NCBI RefSeq assembly: GCF_039541815.1
Contig: NZ_BAABGY010000007.1
Span: 1,150,987 to 1,214,986, forward strand
Reading direction: 5' to 3'
Length of the DNA: 64,000 nt
Source: Flavisolibacter amylovorans
Lineage (GTDB): Bacteria > Bacteroidota > Bacteroidia > Chitinophagales > Chitinophagaceae
Numbering within the stretch: position 1 is the first letter of the stretch; the number at the start of each line of letters is the position of its first letter. The notes below the pieces were generated by a model that was not told the origin of the DNA, ran no database searches, and was given only the letters and a program-made list of their open reading frames with translations. This document shows positions 41,320 to 51,210 of the stretch, in pieces. Both the position numbers and the translations under genes were made by a program.

Positions 41320-41781
41320 TTGGCTTTATTCAACATCCGGGTATATGGGCTGCTGCGGAACGGGCAGGGCGACGTGCTGGTGAGCGACGAGTGGATCCGC
41401 GGGGCGCGGATCACCAAGTTCCCCGGCGGCGGCCTCGAGTTCGGCGAGGGCACCCGCGACTGCCTGCGGCGCGAGTTCATCGAGGAGATGAACCTGAAGG
41501 TGGAGGTCGGCGAGCACCTCTATACCACCGACTTCTACCAGCAATCGGCCTTCAACCCCGAGCACCAGATCGTCTCCATCTATTACCTCGTGGAGGCGCT
41601 CGAGCCCATCCGCGTGCGCATCAGTACGGAGCCCTTCGCCTTCGACGCCGCACAGCTGGCGCGCTACGAAGAGCGCCGCGAATGCGAGTCGTTCCGCTTT
41701 ATTCCGTGGAATGAGTTTTCCGAAGAAAGCGTTTCGCTCCCCATCGACAAAGTGGCAGCCCGGGTGTTCAAGAATCGGTAA
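41320..41781 (+). CDS. Nudix hydrolase
   Basis: A 153-residue Nudix protein. The box GGGLEFGEGTRDCLRREFIEEMN supplies the metal-binding Glu residues for hydrolysing a nucleoside diphosphate linked to another moiety; substrate unknown. The start is TTG (MALFNIRVYGLL); a near -7 sequence AATCTTTG ends three bases upstream. No ATG is available nearby, and homologues start with a similar FNIRVYGL segment. Confidence 0.87.
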   Translation: MALFNIRVYGLLRNGQGDVLVSDEWIRGARITKFPGGGLEFGEGTRDCLRREFIEEMNLKVEVGEHLYTTDFYQQSAFNPEHQIVSIYYLVEALEPIRVRISTEPFAFDAAQLARYEERRECESFRFIPWNEFSEESVSLPIDKVAARVFKNR

Positions 41782-41886
41782 TCGGGAATCGGTAATCCGC
41801 AAAGGAGCAGAGGGATAGCGAAGTCTTTGCCGGATTGACGATTAATGGTTGGTCTTGCTGACGTTTCACCCCTTCGATCATCGCGT

Positions 41887-42447
41887 TCAAAAACTCGAGG
41901 GGAAGTTATCGAGCAGGAGGCGGAAGAGGAGGAGCAGTAATAGGGAGAAGATGATCAGCGCCGGGTTTCTACGGAGCCGGAAGCGGGCCTCGCCGGCGAT
42001 CCAACGGTTAAGGAAGCGGGCGGTAGCGCCGAGGAGCGGGATGAGCACGAGCGCTCCGATCAGCAGCAACGCGAAGGCATAGTCGTCGAGCCAGCGCCAG
42101 TTTCCGGTATGCCAGCGGGTCCAATACTTCGGTACGAGGTCCCTTTCTGCCAGGTACTCCTTCCAATACTGCTCTTCCTCGAAACCCCGGATTTCCCCAC
42201 TGCGCTCGTTGGCCACGAAATAGCCCGACACGAGCCTTCCGACGACATGCCCCTTGTAGAAATACCAGCGGTCGATCGGGCCGAAGCCCGTTTCCCAGCC
42301 TTCCACGAACAACTCGATCCCGCTGCCCGCATTGCCCATTCGGTACCCGCCCGGGGTCCTACTTTGCCAATCGCCCCAGCCTATCGCCGAAGCCGGCAGC
42401 GCGAGGAGCAGCAAGGTGATCGCACAGAGCAACCACCCTGCAGGCAT
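41887..42447 (-). CDS. Membrane protein of unknown function
   Basis: A 186-residue protein: signal peptide or helix (MPAGWLLCAITLLLLALPASA), an exported aromatic-rich domain (about 25-120, many Trp, Tyr and Gly), and two C-terminal helices (about 125-142 and 160-180). I do not recognise a family. Convergent with the Nudix gene. Confidence 0.7.
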   Translation of the reverse strand: MPAGWLLCAITLLLLALPASAIGWGDWQSRTPGGYRMGNAGSGIELFVEGWETGFGPIDRWYFYKGHVVGRLVSGYFVANERSGEIRGFEEEQYWKEYLAERDLVPKYWTRWHTGNWRWLDDYAFALLLIGALVLIPLLGATARFLNRWIAGEARFRLRRNPALIIFSLLLLLLFRLLLDNFPSSF

Positions 42448-42498
42448 CGCCCTGAATGACCTGCGTCGTTGATAAATTCACTTCTTCATCGTCCTTTC

Positions 42499-42535
42499 CG
42501 GCCCATTACCCCATCACCCCATTAGCACATTAACC
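42499..42535. repeat. Octamer array CCCATTAG / CACATTAA
   Basis: Units CCCATTAC, CCCATCAC, CCCATTAG, CACATTAA. The stop codon TAA of the minus-strand transporter gene (42532-42530) is part of the last unit. Same family as 19726-19758 and 56402-56527. Confidence 0.6.
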
Positions 42536-43333
42536 CGCGGTGGGCACCTCGATATGCTGCCCGTCGTCTTCCCCGGCGGCTTCCGCCTTCATGCGGCGCG
42601 CCTCGTCCTTGCCGAGGTAGGCTTCGATGCGCTTTTCGACCCACACGATCACCGGCGTGAGTACGAGTGCCGCGGTGAACTTGTAGATATAGTTCATGAT
42701 GCCGAAGCTCAGGATCTGCTGCCAGGAGAAGATGCCCCAGAAGGCGATGAACAGCACGATGTAGGAATCCACGAGCTGCGACACGAGCGTGGAGCCGGTG
42801 GCGCGCATCCAGATATGGCGGCCCTTCGTCGCCTTCTTGATCTTATGGAACACGTACACATCCACGAGCTGACTCACCCCGAAGGCCACGATGGAGCCCA
42901 CGATGATGCGCATGCCCTGCCCGAAGATGCCGCCGAAGGCCGTCTGCATATTGTCGATGCCATTCTTCTTGCCGCTGCCGATCCAGAAGTCGGCCGGCGG
43001 CACCTCGATGGCCACATAGAACATCAGGAACGCATACGCGATGAGCCCGATGGCGATAAAGGAAATGCGCCGTACGACCTTGGGGCCGTAGAACTCGTTC
43101 ACGATATCGGTCATCACGAACTCGAGCGGCCAGAGCAGCACGCCGCAGGTGAGGTTGAAGGCAAGGCCCTCCTGCCCGAACATCGAGAAGTTGACGGGGT
43201 CCATGCCCACGAGCTTTTCGAAGGAAAAAAGCTTGGTGCCGATGGATTCGGCGATGAGGGCGTTGGCCACGAAGAAGGCCGACAACGCGATGAGCAGCCG
43301 GGTAGACCGTTGGTGGAAGGCGGAGGTTACCAT
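42530..43333 (-). CDS. yhhQ: Queuosine precursor transporter (YhhQ family)
   Basis: A 267-residue membrane protein with about six helices. FFVANALIAESIGTKLF, LEFVMTDIVNEFYGPKVVRR and the VSQLVDVYVF / LVSQLVDSYIVLF pair are hallmarks of the YhhQ/DUF165 family, which imports queuine precursors such as preQ0/preQ1. The C-terminal 30 residues are a charged tail. Overlaps the upstream gene by seven bases. Confidence 0.92.
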   Translation of the reverse strand: MVTSAFHQRSTRLLIALSAFFVANALIAESIGTKLFSFEKLVGMDPVNFSMFGQEGLAFNLTCGVLLWPLEFVMTDIVNEFYGPKVVRRISFIAIGLIAYAFLMFYVAIEVPPADFWIGSGKKNGIDNMQTAFGGIFGQGMRIIVGSIVAFGVSQLVDVYVFHKIKKATKGRHIWMRATGSTLVSQLVDSYIVLFIAFWGIFSWQQILSFGIMNYIYKFTAALVLTPVIVWVEKRIEAYLGKDEARRMKAEAAGEDDGQHIEVPTAG

Positions 43334-43614
43334 TTGGAATTGGGATAGATGATGATGAACTGTACCTGGAGCAACAGGAAGATGAAGTTGGTGAGCACAA
43401 GCCAGCGCGGCACGGTGGCGAACAGCTTTTTGCGCAGCAGCTGCACAAGGTAAAGCAGGTTGACGAGCGGGCTGAACACGAGCACCAGGAAATGCCCGAT
43501 GACGATGATGGTGTTGGAAAGCTGCTCGCTTGGCAGCTGCCAGCCCATACGGATGGCGGTGGCGGCCACGAAAAACAGGTTGCAGATCAGGGCCAGCCGG
43601 GACAAAAAAAGCAT
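43327..43614 (-). CDS. Small membrane protein, three helices
   Basis: A 95-residue hydrophobic protein with helices at about 5-22, 35-58 and 70-90. It overlaps the transporter gene by seven bases, so the two are co-translated; conserved Bacteroidota proteins of this size are known but have no assigned role. Divergent from the YfhO gene. Confidence 0.72.
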   Translation of the reverse strand: MLFLSRLALICNLFFVAATAIRMGWQLPSEQLSNTIIVIGHFLVLVFSPLVNLLYLVQLLRKKLFATVPRWLVLTNFIFLLLQVQFIIIYPNSKW

Positions 43615-43676
43615 AAGCAGCGTCGGGATATTTGCTGTAAAATAATCTTAATTTGCCCAGATTTTAAACCACCGAT

Positions 43677-46157
43677 ATGAAGAAAGGGCTGTTCCCGAAA
43701 CTGCTTCCCCACCTGATCGCTTTTGTTGTCTTCCTCCTTGTTGCCGTCATCTATTGCAAGCCCGCCTTGCAGGGAATGGTCATCAACCAGCACGACGTCA
43801 CCCAGTGGAAAGGCTCCATCCAGCAGTCGGAAGTGTACAAGCAAACGCACGGGCAGCAGCCCCTCTGGACCAACAGCATGTTCTCGGGCATGCCCACCTT
43901 CCAGATCGGCTATCCCGCCAACAACGTAGTGCCCTGGCTCGTGCACGGCGTCCTCACGCTCCACCTGCCGGTGCCGATCCAGTTCTTCTTTCTCGCGTGT
44001 ATCTGCTTCTATTTCCTCTGCTGCGTGCTGCGCGTCAACCCCTATCTCGGCATCTTCGGAGCGCTCTCCTTCGCCTATGCCACCTACAACCCCGTCATCA
44101 TTTCCGTGGGCCACGACACCAAGATGTGGTCCATCGCGTACATGCCGGCGCTCCTGGGCTCCATCCTGCTGATCTACGACCGCCGCTACTGGGTGGGCGC
44201 CGGCCTCACGGCGCTCTTCACCTCGGTGCTCATTGCCATGAACCACCCGCAGATCGACTACTACCTCTTCCTGACGATCGCCATCATGACGGTGTTCTTC
44301 ATTGTCCGCTGGATCCGGGCCGGGCAAACGATCCACCTGTTCAAGGCGCTTGGCCTCACGCTGGCCGCCGGCGCTATCGGTGTCGCCGTCAATGCCGTGA
44401 CGCTGCTCTCCACCTACGAATACCAGAAGGAAACGATCCGCGGCGGCGCCTCCGAGATCACCGGCACCAAGCAGGGCGATGCGACCGACGGCCTCGATAA
44501 AGAGTATGCATTCTCCTACAGCATGGGCATCGGTGAGCCGATCGCGATGCTGCTGCCCCGTGCTTATGGCTCCAACACACCCGGCGGTTCCAACACCGGG
44601 CTGCGCCCCGTCATCTCCGAAGAGTCGTCGAAGACGGCGGAGTTCCTTGCCTCCGTAGGACAACCCACCGACAACATCAACTATTACTGGGGCAACCTCG
44701 GCATCACCGCCGGCCCTCCCTACGTGGGCGCCGTCGTGTGCCTGCTCGCCTTCTTCGGCCTCTTCCTGCCCGAGAACCGCCACCGCTGGTGGGTGCTTGC
44801 GGCCACCATTTTCGCCATCGTCATCTCCTGGGGGTCGAGCTTCATGAGCTTCAACACGCTGCTGTACGACTACCTGCCGATGTACAACAAGTTCCGCGCG
44901 CCCTCCATGGCCCTCGTGATCCCGCAACTCGTGCTCCCGCTGCTGGCCGTAGTTACGGTAGATATACTGCAGCGCTCCGATTTTGCCGCCATCCGCCCGC
45001 AGCTCCGTCGCGGCCTCATAGGGCTGGGTGGGCTGATCCTGTTCCTCTTCGTCATTAAGTTCTCGCTCGACTTCATCTCGACCGGCGAGCGCGACCAGAT
45101 GCGGCAGCTCGCCTCCGCCAACCCGCAGCAGGCCGAAGGCATGCGCTCCTACTTCAATGCCCTGAAGGACGACCGCTCCGGCATGTTCACCGGCGACATC
45201 CTCCGCCTCATCGGCTTCGGCCTTGCCTGCGCAGCGCTGCTCTACGTGCTGCTGAAGCGCATCGCCCGGCCTGCCGTGGTCTATGCCGGCCTCGCCCTGC
45301 TGACCCTGATCGACCTGCTGCCGATCGCCACCAAGTACATCAACAGCGACTCCTTCGTGGAGAAGACCGAGAACGCCGCCGTATTCGCCACCAACGACAA
45401 AGACCAGCAGATCCTCGCCGACAAGAGCTACTTCCGGGTGTTCAATGTGGCCGGCGACGCCTTCTCCGAGGCCATCACCTCGTATCACTACAACTCCATC
45501 GGCGGCTATCATGCCGTGAAGCTGCGCATTTACCAGGACCTCATCGAGCGGCAGCTGTCGAAGCCGCAACTGAACCTGCCGGTGCTCAACATGCTCAACG
45601 TGAAGTACCTGCTCCAGCGCGATGGGAGCGGCGCCACCTCGCTCGTGCAGCGCAACGATTCGGCCGCAGGCCCTGCCTGGTTCGTGCGCAACCTCGTGAC
45701 CGTTAAGGATGCCGCCTCCGAGATGAGCGCCCTCGACAACTTCGACCCGCGCGCAACGGCTTTTGTACGGGCACCTTTCCGCGCCACCGCGGGTCCGGCC
45801 ACAAGCTTCTCCGGCGAAGGCACGATGACGCTCGTCAAAAACGACAACGACTTCATCACCTACAAGAGCTCCTCGCCCGCGCCGCAGTTTGCGGTGTTCA
45901 GCGAGATCTACTACGCCTCCGGCTGGAAGGCCTTTATCGACAACAAGGAAGTACCCATCACGCGGGTCAACTACGTGCTGCGTGGCCTGCCGGTGCCTGC
46001 CGGCGACCACACGATCACCTTCCGCTTTGAGCCACCGGCCTACCTGAAAGGGCGTACGATCACGTCCATCTTTACGGTGCTGCTGCTGGTGCTGCTGGTA
46101 GCTGGCATCTTCCTGGAATGGCGTGCCCGCCACCGCGAAACGGTGACGCCTGCATGA
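43677..46157 (+). CDS. YfhO family membrane protein
   Basis: An 826-residue protein with about 12 membrane helices and an extracytoplasmic C-terminal domain (about 600-790). The start, AVIYCKPALQGMVINQHDVTQWKG, and PLWTNSMFSGMPTFQIG match the YfhO family, thought to be GT-C-type glycosyltransferases using lipid-linked sugars. It heads an operon with four glycosyltransferases (ATGA overlap with the first), supporting a role in surface glycan assembly. Confidence 0.9.
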   Translation: MKKGLFPKLLPHLIAFVVFLLVAVIYCKPALQGMVINQHDVTQWKGSIQQSEVYKQTHGQQPLWTNSMFSGMPTFQIGYPANNVVPWLVHGVLTLHLPVPIQFFFLACICFYFLCCVLRVNPYLGIFGALSFAYATYNPVIISVGHDTKMWSIAYMPALLGSILLIYDRRYWVGAGLTALFTSVLIAMNHPQIDYYLFLTIAIMTVFFIVRWIRAGQTIHLFKALGLTLAAGAIGVAVNAVTLLSTYEYQKETIRGGASEITGTKQGDATDGLDKEYAFSYSMGIGEPIAMLLPRAYGSNTPGGSNTGLRPVISEESSKTAEFLASVGQPTDNINYYWGNLGITAGPPYVGAVVCLLAFFGLFLPENRHRWWVLAATIFAIVISWGSSFMSFNTLLYDYLPMYNKFRAPSMALVIPQLVLPLLAVVTVDILQRSDFAAIRPQLRRGLIGLGGLILFLFVIKFSLDFISTGERDQMRQLASANPQQAEGMRSYFNALKDDRSGMFTGDILRLIGFGLACAALLYVLLKRIARPAVVYAGLALLTLIDLLPIATKYINSDSFVEKTENAAVFATNDKDQQILADKSYFRVFNVAGDAFSEAITSYHYNSIGGYHAVKLRIYQDLIERQLSKPQLNLPVLNMLNVKYLLQRDGSGATSLVQRNDSAAGPAWFVRNLVTVKDAASEMSALDNFDPRATAFVRAPFRATAGPATSFSGEGTMTLVKNDNDFITYKSSSPAPQFAVFSEIYYASGWKAFIDNKEVPITRVNYVLRGLPVPAGDHTITFRFEPPAYLKGRTITSIFTVLLLVLLVAGIFLEWRARHRETVTPA

Positions 46158-47260
46158 AAGTCCTGAGCCTCGTCTGGTTCCAGGTGCTCCCGGCCCGCTT
46201 CGGCGGGCAGAAGGGCATCGCGCTGTTCAACGAATACCTCGGGCGCCGCGTGCCGCTGACCTGCCTCTGCTCCACGAATAACGAAGTGCCGCGAGGAGCA
46301 TCCTATGCCGTGCGGCCCGAGCTGCCGGCAACGCAAAAGCAGTTTCTGCAACCCGCTATATGGCGTGCCATCGAAGCCGCCGCACGCGAAGAAGGAGCCA
46401 CGCACCTGCTGCTCGAGTTCCCGTACCACGCGCTTGCCGCGTTCCGGCTGCGCCGTCGCACCGGCATCCGGGTGATCCTGCACGAGCACAACATCGAGTA
46501 CCTCCGTTTCCGCGCGCTGCGCAAGCCCTGGTGGCCGCTGCTGCGTCGCTACGAAGGCTGGGCCTGCCGCAATGCCGACCTCGTGCTGTTCAAGACCGAG
46601 GGCGACCGCGATCACGCGATATCTGTATTCGGCACCGACCCGGCACGTACGCTGATCGTTCCCTACGGCATCGAGCCGCAGCCTCCCTCCGGCAACCCGG
46701 AGGACCTGCGCGCCGCACTGGGCATCGGTGCCGACACGGCGCTCCTGCTCTTTGCCGGCACGCTCGACTACGCGCCCAACGCCAAAGCCGTGGAAGCCAT
46801 CTACGCGCAGCTGGTGCCCGCCCTCGAAGCACGAGGGCTCGACTACCGCATCGTCGTGTGCGGCCGTAACCGCAGTGGCGACTTCCACTACCTCAACGCG
46901 CTGGAGCACCCGCGCGTGATCCGCGCCGGCGAGGTGCCCGATATTGCACCCTATTTTGCCGCGGCCGACGTATTCATCAACCCGGTGCTTTCGGGAGGTG
47001 GCGTGCAAACCAAAGTGTTGGACGCCCTGGCGCAACACAATACGGTGGTATCCTTCGCATTCGGGGCACAGGGCATCGACGGAAGCGTGGCCGGCGGCAA
47101 GCTGCACTGCGTGCCGGACGGCGACTGGTCTGCCTTTGCGGCGGCGGTGGAGGAAAACCTTGGCCGCTGGGGACACACCCCCGACGCCTTCTTCGAGCGC
47201 TACGGCTGGGAGGGCATCACGGCGCGTGTACAGGAACGGCTTAACTTGCTGGCGCGATGA
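46154..47260 (+). CDS. Glycosyltransferase, GT4 family
   Basis: A 368-residue GT-B enzyme. The N-terminal domain begins MKVLSLVWFQVLPARFGGQKG and contains VILHEHNIEYLRFRAL; the C-terminal domain has LLFAGTLDYAPNAKAV and the nucleotide-binding INPVLSGGGVQTKVLDALA. It shares ATGA with the YfhO stop and with the next gene. Sugar donor and acceptor unknown. Confidence 0.88.
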   Translation: MKVLSLVWFQVLPARFGGQKGIALFNEYLGRRVPLTCLCSTNNEVPRGASYAVRPELPATQKQFLQPAIWRAIEAAAREEGATHLLLEFPYHALAAFRLRRRTGIRVILHEHNIEYLRFRALRKPWWPLLRRYEGWACRNADLVLFKTEGDRDHAISVFGTDPARTLIVPYGIEPQPPSGNPEDLRAALGIGADTALLLFAGTLDYAPNAKAVEAIYAQLVPALEARGLDYRIVVCGRNRSGDFHYLNALEHPRVIRAGEVPDIAPYFAAADVFINPVLSGGGVQTKVLDALAQHNTVVSFAFGAQGIDGSVAGGKLHCVPDGDWSAFAAAVEENLGRWGHTPDAFFERYGWEGITARVQERLNLLAR

Positions 47261-48060
47261 GCACGCCCACCGTCACGATCCTGCTGCCCGTGTACAATGC
47301 CGAGCGCTTTCTGAAGGAGGCGGTCGACTCGCTGCTCGCGCAGACCTTTACCGACTTCGAGCTGCTCGCGCTCAACGACGGCTCCACCGACGGCTCCGAG
47401 GCCATTCTTAAAAGCTATAACGATCCGCGTCTTCGCATCGTCCCTAACGAGCGCAACCGGGGACTGATCTACACGCTCAACAAAGGCATCGATATGGCCT
47501 TCGGCCGCTACATCGCCCGGATGGACAGCGACGACGTATGCCGGCCCGGGCGCCTCGCCGCGCAGGTAGCGTACCTCGACGCGCACCCCGGAGTAGCGGT
47601 GGTGGCTACCACCCTCGACATGATAAACGAAAGCGGCGCTCCGCTCCCACCCTGGCCCGACGACCGTGCTTATACGACTCCGGAACACATCCGCGAATGC
47701 CTGCTCCGGACCAACTGCATCGCCCACCCTTCGGTGATGGCTCGCGCGGAAGTGCTGAAGCAGTATAAATACCAGGAAGACCAGAAGGAAGCTGAGGACT
47801 ACGACCTCTGGCTCCGCCTGGTAGCCGATGGCAAGCTCGTGGCCAAGATCGACGAGCCGCTGCTCCGCTACCGCTACCTCGATACCGGCCTTACGCGGAA
47901 GGACCGCCTCAGTGCCTTCGAGCGGCTGTCGCGCACGAAGGGTAAATTCCTGGCGCGCCGCAAACAGGAAGGCAGCATGAATGCCTATTGCCGGCGCCTG
48001 CAACTGCAGTATTACTGGGACCTCGCGCGGGCCCGTGCTAAAAAAATCCTGGGCCGATGA
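47257..48060 (+). CDS. Glycosyltransferase, GT2 family
   Basis: A 267-residue GT-A enzyme: VTILLPVYNAERFLKEAVDSLL, LNDGSTDGS, IARMDSDDVCRPGRL (DxD-type metal site) and EDYDLWLRL. Four-base overlaps on both sides place it in the middle of a translationally coupled operon. Substrate unknown. Confidence 0.92.
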   Translation: MSTPTVTILLPVYNAERFLKEAVDSLLAQTFTDFELLALNDGSTDGSEAILKSYNDPRLRIVPNERNRGLIYTLNKGIDMAFGRYIARMDSDDVCRPGRLAAQVAYLDAHPGVAVVATTLDMINESGAPLPPWPDDRAYTTPEHIRECLLRTNCIAHPSVMARAEVLKQYKYQEDQKEAEDYDLWLRLVADGKLVAKIDEPLLRYRYLDTGLTRKDRLSAFERLSRTKGKFLARRKQEGSMNAYCRRLQLQYYWDLARARAKKILGR

Positions 48061-49265
48061 TGTCGTATGGAGCCTGGATCGCGAAGCGCAAGGTGGAGGA
48101 CGTGTTACTCTCCCCGTTCATCCTGCTTGGCCGGCTCATCGCGCGCGTGAAGCCGCTGGATCGCGAGTACCGCGTGTTCTTCTTCTTTCCCTTTTACCAC
48201 ACGGGTGGCGCTGAGAAGGTGCATGCCCAGATCGCCGCGGCCGCGGGTGGCCCCGACTGCATCCTTTTTTTCACCCGCAAATCGCAGAACGATACCTTCC
48301 TGCAGGCATTCCGCGAAAGCGGCTGCGTGATCCGCGACGTGTCGCGCTATACCGACAACAAGCTCATTTACTTCGTCAACTTCATCTGGCGCGGCATCCT
48401 GAGCGGCTATATCAACGCGCAAAAGAAGGCGCCGGTGGTCTTTCACGGACACTCCAACATCGCGTACAAAACGGCGCCCTGGATCCGCAAGGGCATTCGC
48501 CAGGTCGACCTCGTGCACTCGCTCAATACTTTTTCGATGATCCGCGTGCCCTTTATTCCGTTCTACCACGAGACCGTGCTGATCTCACAGGTAAAGCGGC
48601 AGGCCCACATCGAACTGTACCGCAAGCTGCGGGTGCCGGAATCGTTCATCGGCCGCCTGCGCCACATCGACAATGCGGTGGCCCTCCCCGAGCGAGATTA
48701 TGCAGGCAAGCCGGAAGGCACGTTCACAGTGTTGTTCAGCGGACGCCCCGGTCCCGAGAAGCGGCTGCCGCTCTTCCTGCGCATTGCCGAACGGATGCAC
48801 AGCGAGAGCCCGGATATCCGGTTCCGGGTGATGGGGGCGGCCGCAGGAGATGTGGCAGGGCCTGTACCGGCCAACGTCGAGCTGCTCGGAAACAAAACCG
48901 ATCCCGAAGAAATACAGTCGATCTACTGGAACAGCCACGTGCTGTTGCTCACCTCCGAAACGGAGGGCATGCCGCTGGTGGTTCCGGAAGCAATGGGGAA
49001 CGGCTGCGCCATCGTGGCCACGCCGGTGGGCGACCTGCCCCTGCACATCCGCCCCGGCGAGCAGGGCTACCTGTTCACGTCGATCGACGATGAGGAGCGC
49101 ATCATCGAAGAGGGGGCACGGTACATCACTGGCCTGCTGCGCCACCCGGGCCGGCGGCACCAGATCGGCGCAGACAATATCCGGTATGCCCGCGATCATT
49201 TTTCGCTCCCCGCGTTTACGGAAGCCTACCGATCTTTGCTCTCCACCGACAACAGCGAATCTTGA
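48057..49265 (+). CDS. Glycosyltransferase, GT4 family
   Basis: A 402-residue GT-B enzyme. VFFFFPFYHTGGAEKVHAQIA is the N-terminal Gly-rich region, VLFSGRPGPEKRLPLFLRIA starts the donor domain, and TSETEGMPLVVPEAMGNGCAIVATPVGDLP is the EX7E-type donor site. Two adjacent Met codons open it. Couples to both neighbours by four-base overlaps. Confidence 0.92.
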   Translation: MMSYGAWIAKRKVEDVLLSPFILLGRLIARVKPLDREYRVFFFFPFYHTGGAEKVHAQIAAAAGGPDCILFFTRKSQNDTFLQAFRESGCVIRDVSRYTDNKLIYFVNFIWRGILSGYINAQKKAPVVFHGHSNIAYKTAPWIRKGIRQVDLVHSLNTFSMIRVPFIPFYHETVLISQVKRQAHIELYRKLRVPESFIGRLRHIDNAVALPERDYAGKPEGTFTVLFSGRPGPEKRLPLFLRIAERMHSESPDIRFRVMGAAAGDVAGPVPANVELLGNKTDPEEIQSIYWNSHVLLLTSETEGMPLVVPEAMGNGCAIVATPVGDLPLHIRPGEQGYLFTSIDDEERIIEEGARYITGLLRHPGRRHQIGADNIRYARDHFSLPAFTEAYRSLLSTDNSES

Positions 49266-50176
49266 AGCCACTCAGTTTTATCATCATTACGTACAACCGC
49301 CCGGGCGATGCGCTGGAGCTCCTGCAGAACATTGCCTCGCTCCACGATGCGCCGCAACTTCTCGAGGAAGTGATCCTCGTGAACAATGCCTCCACCGACG
49401 ACTACAGCGCTGTGAAGGGGTATGCGGCAGCACACACCGGCATCAACATCCGCTACATCGACGCGCCCGGCAACCTCGGCGTGGCCAAAGGCCGCAACTT
49501 CGCCGTTTCTTTCGCCACCGCGCCCATCCTCATCATGCTCGACGACGATGCCGTGATGGGCAATGCCGACTGCCTGCAACAGCTCGTGCGCGAGTTCGCC
49601 ACCAACAATACGGAGCGGCCCAAGGCGATCGTGTCCTTTAAGGTCATTTACTACGAGAACGGCCAGATGCAGGTGAATGCCCTGCCGCACAAGCGCTTCG
49701 ACGAGTATCAGGAGAAAGCTTTTTTCGAGACCTACTATTATGCCGGCGGCGCGCATGCCATCCGCCGCGACGTGCTCGACCGCATCGGGCACTACCCCGA
49801 GGACTTCTTCTACGGCATGGAGGAGTACGACCTCTCCTACCGCATCCTCGATGCCGGCTACAGCATCGTGTATTCCGACAAGGTGATCATGCGCCACAAG
49901 GAGTCGCCCCTGGGCCGCAAGCCAAAGTCCGACAAGCTGCGGATGATGTGGGTGAACAAAAGCAAGGTGGCCTGGCGTTACCTGCCTAAAAAGTATTTCT
50001 ACAGTACGGCCGCCATGTGGTCGCTGCAATACCTGAAGGAAACCGGGTTCTCGATGAAGGGGTTCTTCGAAGGCTGGAAGCAGGTGTTCGCGATCCGGCG
50101 GAATGAGCAGCGGAAGCCGATCGCCGCGGCTACGATCCGTTACATCAAGTCATTGAAGGCGCGGCTCTGGTATTAG
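49262..50176 (+). CDS. Glycosyltransferase, GT2 family
   Basis: A 304-residue GT-A enzyme: FIIITYNRPGDALELLQNI, VNNASTDDYS, GNLGVAKGRNFAV, IMLDDDAVMGNAD (DxD) and YGMEEYDLSYRIL. The start is TTG overlapping the previous stop (TTGA). It is the last gene of the operon; a hairpin-forming repeat follows. Confidence 0.9.
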   Translation: MKPLSFIIITYNRPGDALELLQNIASLHDAPQLLEEVILVNNASTDDYSAVKGYAAAHTGINIRYIDAPGNLGVAKGRNFAVSFATAPILIMLDDDAVMGNADCLQQLVREFATNNTERPKAIVSFKVIYYENGQMQVNALPHKRFDEYQEKAFFETYYYAGGAHAIRRDVLDRIGHYPEDFFYGMEEYDLSYRILDAGYSIVYSDKVIMRHKESPLGRKPKSDKLRMMWVNKSKVAWRYLPKKYFYSTAAMWSLQYLKETGFSMKGFFEGWKQVFAIRRNEQRKPIAAATIRYIKSLKARLWY

Positions 50177-50182
50177 CAGGGG

Positions 50183-50260
50183 AACACGGATGACACCGAT
50201 GCAGCGGATAAGTACGGATCCGTTGCCATCCGCATTATCCGTCGGATCCGTGTTCTTTCG
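50183..50260. repeat. Inverted CGGAT-type repeats between convergent genes
   Basis: AACACGGAT ... ATCCGTGTT and GCGGATAA ... TTATCCG are nested inverted pairs built from CGGAT-containing units. The structure may stop transcription from both sides. Confidence 0.6.
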
Positions 50261-50271
50261 CTCTGGAAACG

Positions 50272-51210
50272 CTAATCAAGCCCGTGCTCCTGCATATAGA
50301 ACCCATACGCTTTCGAAAGCCCTTCTTTTAGCGAGGTCTTGTGCTTCCAGCCCAGCGCATGAATACGGGCGGAGTCCATCAGCTTGCGCGGCGTGCCATC
50401 GGGTTTCGTGCTATCGAAACGGAGCTCCCCTTCGAAACCGACCACTTCCTTCACGGTTTCCGCCAGCTCCCGGATCGACACCTCCTCACCGGTTCCGACG
50501 TTCAGGAACAGCGATTCGTTGTAGCGCTCCATCAGGAAGAGGCAGGCGTCGGCGAGATCGTCGACGTACATGAACTCACGGAGCGGTGTGCCCGAGCCCC
50601 AGACCTCGACGCTGTCGGCGCCGGAGCGCTTCGCGTCGTCGAACTTGCGGAGCAGCGCCGGGATCACGTGGGAGTTCTCCAGGTGGTAGTTGTCGCCCTG
50701 GCCATAGAGGTTGGTGGGCATCGCCGAAATGAAGTTGGCCCCGTACTGGCTGCGGTAGGCCTCGCACAGCTTGATGCCGGCGATCTTGGCGATGGCGTAG
50801 GGCTCGTTCGTCGGCTCCAGCAGGCCGGTGAGCAAGGCCTCCTCGTTCATCGGTTGCGGTGCCAGTTTTGGGTAGATGCACGACGAGCCGAGGAACAGCA
50901 GCTTTTTCACGCCATTTCGGTGCGCGGCTTCGATGATGTTGATCTCGATGGCGAGGTTGTCGTACAGGAACTCGGCACGGTAGGTGTTGTTGGCCAGGAT
51001 GCCCCCCACCTTGGCGGCGGCAAGGAACACGTACTCCGGCTTTTCGGCCTCGAAGAACGTGTCGACGGCGGCCTGGTTGCGCAGGTCCAGCTCTTTCGAG
51101 GAGCGGGTGATGATGTTTTGATGGCCTTCCTGCTGCAGGCGGCGCACGATGGCCGATCCCACCATGCCGCGGGCCCCGGCTACGAAGATGCGGGCGTTTT
51201 TCTCCATCAT
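50272..51210 (-). CDS. fcl: GDP-L-fucose synthase
   Basis: A 312-residue SDR epimerase-reductase giving GDP-L-fucose from GDP-4-keto-6-deoxymannose. IFVAGARGMVGSAIVRRL is the NADP-binding motif; SSCIYPKLAPQPMNEEALL and the YAIAKIAGIKLCEAYRSQYG Tyr-Lys pair are diagnostic for Fcl/WcaG. The start overlaps the gmd stop (ATGA region). Confidence 0.95.
   Translation of the reverse strand: MMEKNARIFVAGARGMVGSAIVRRLQQEGHQNIITRSSKELDLRNQAAVDTFFEAEKPEYVFLAAAKVGGILANNTYRAEFLYDNLAIEINIIEAAHRNGVKKLLFLGSSCIYPKLAPQPMNEEALLTGLLEPTNEPYAIAKIAGIKLCEAYRSQYGANFISAMPTNLYGQGDNYHLENSHVIPALLRKFDDAKRSGADSVEVWGSGTPLREFMYVDDLADACLFLMERYNESLFLNVGTGEEVSIRELAETVKEVVGFEGELRFDSTKPDGTPRKLMDSARIHALGWKHKTSLKEGLSKAYGFYMQEHGLD

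Noticed and set aside
43587..46133. 848-codon minus-strand open frame
   Set aside because: Antisense shadow of the YfhO gene, with GEDGE/HGG-rich composition typical of shadows here.
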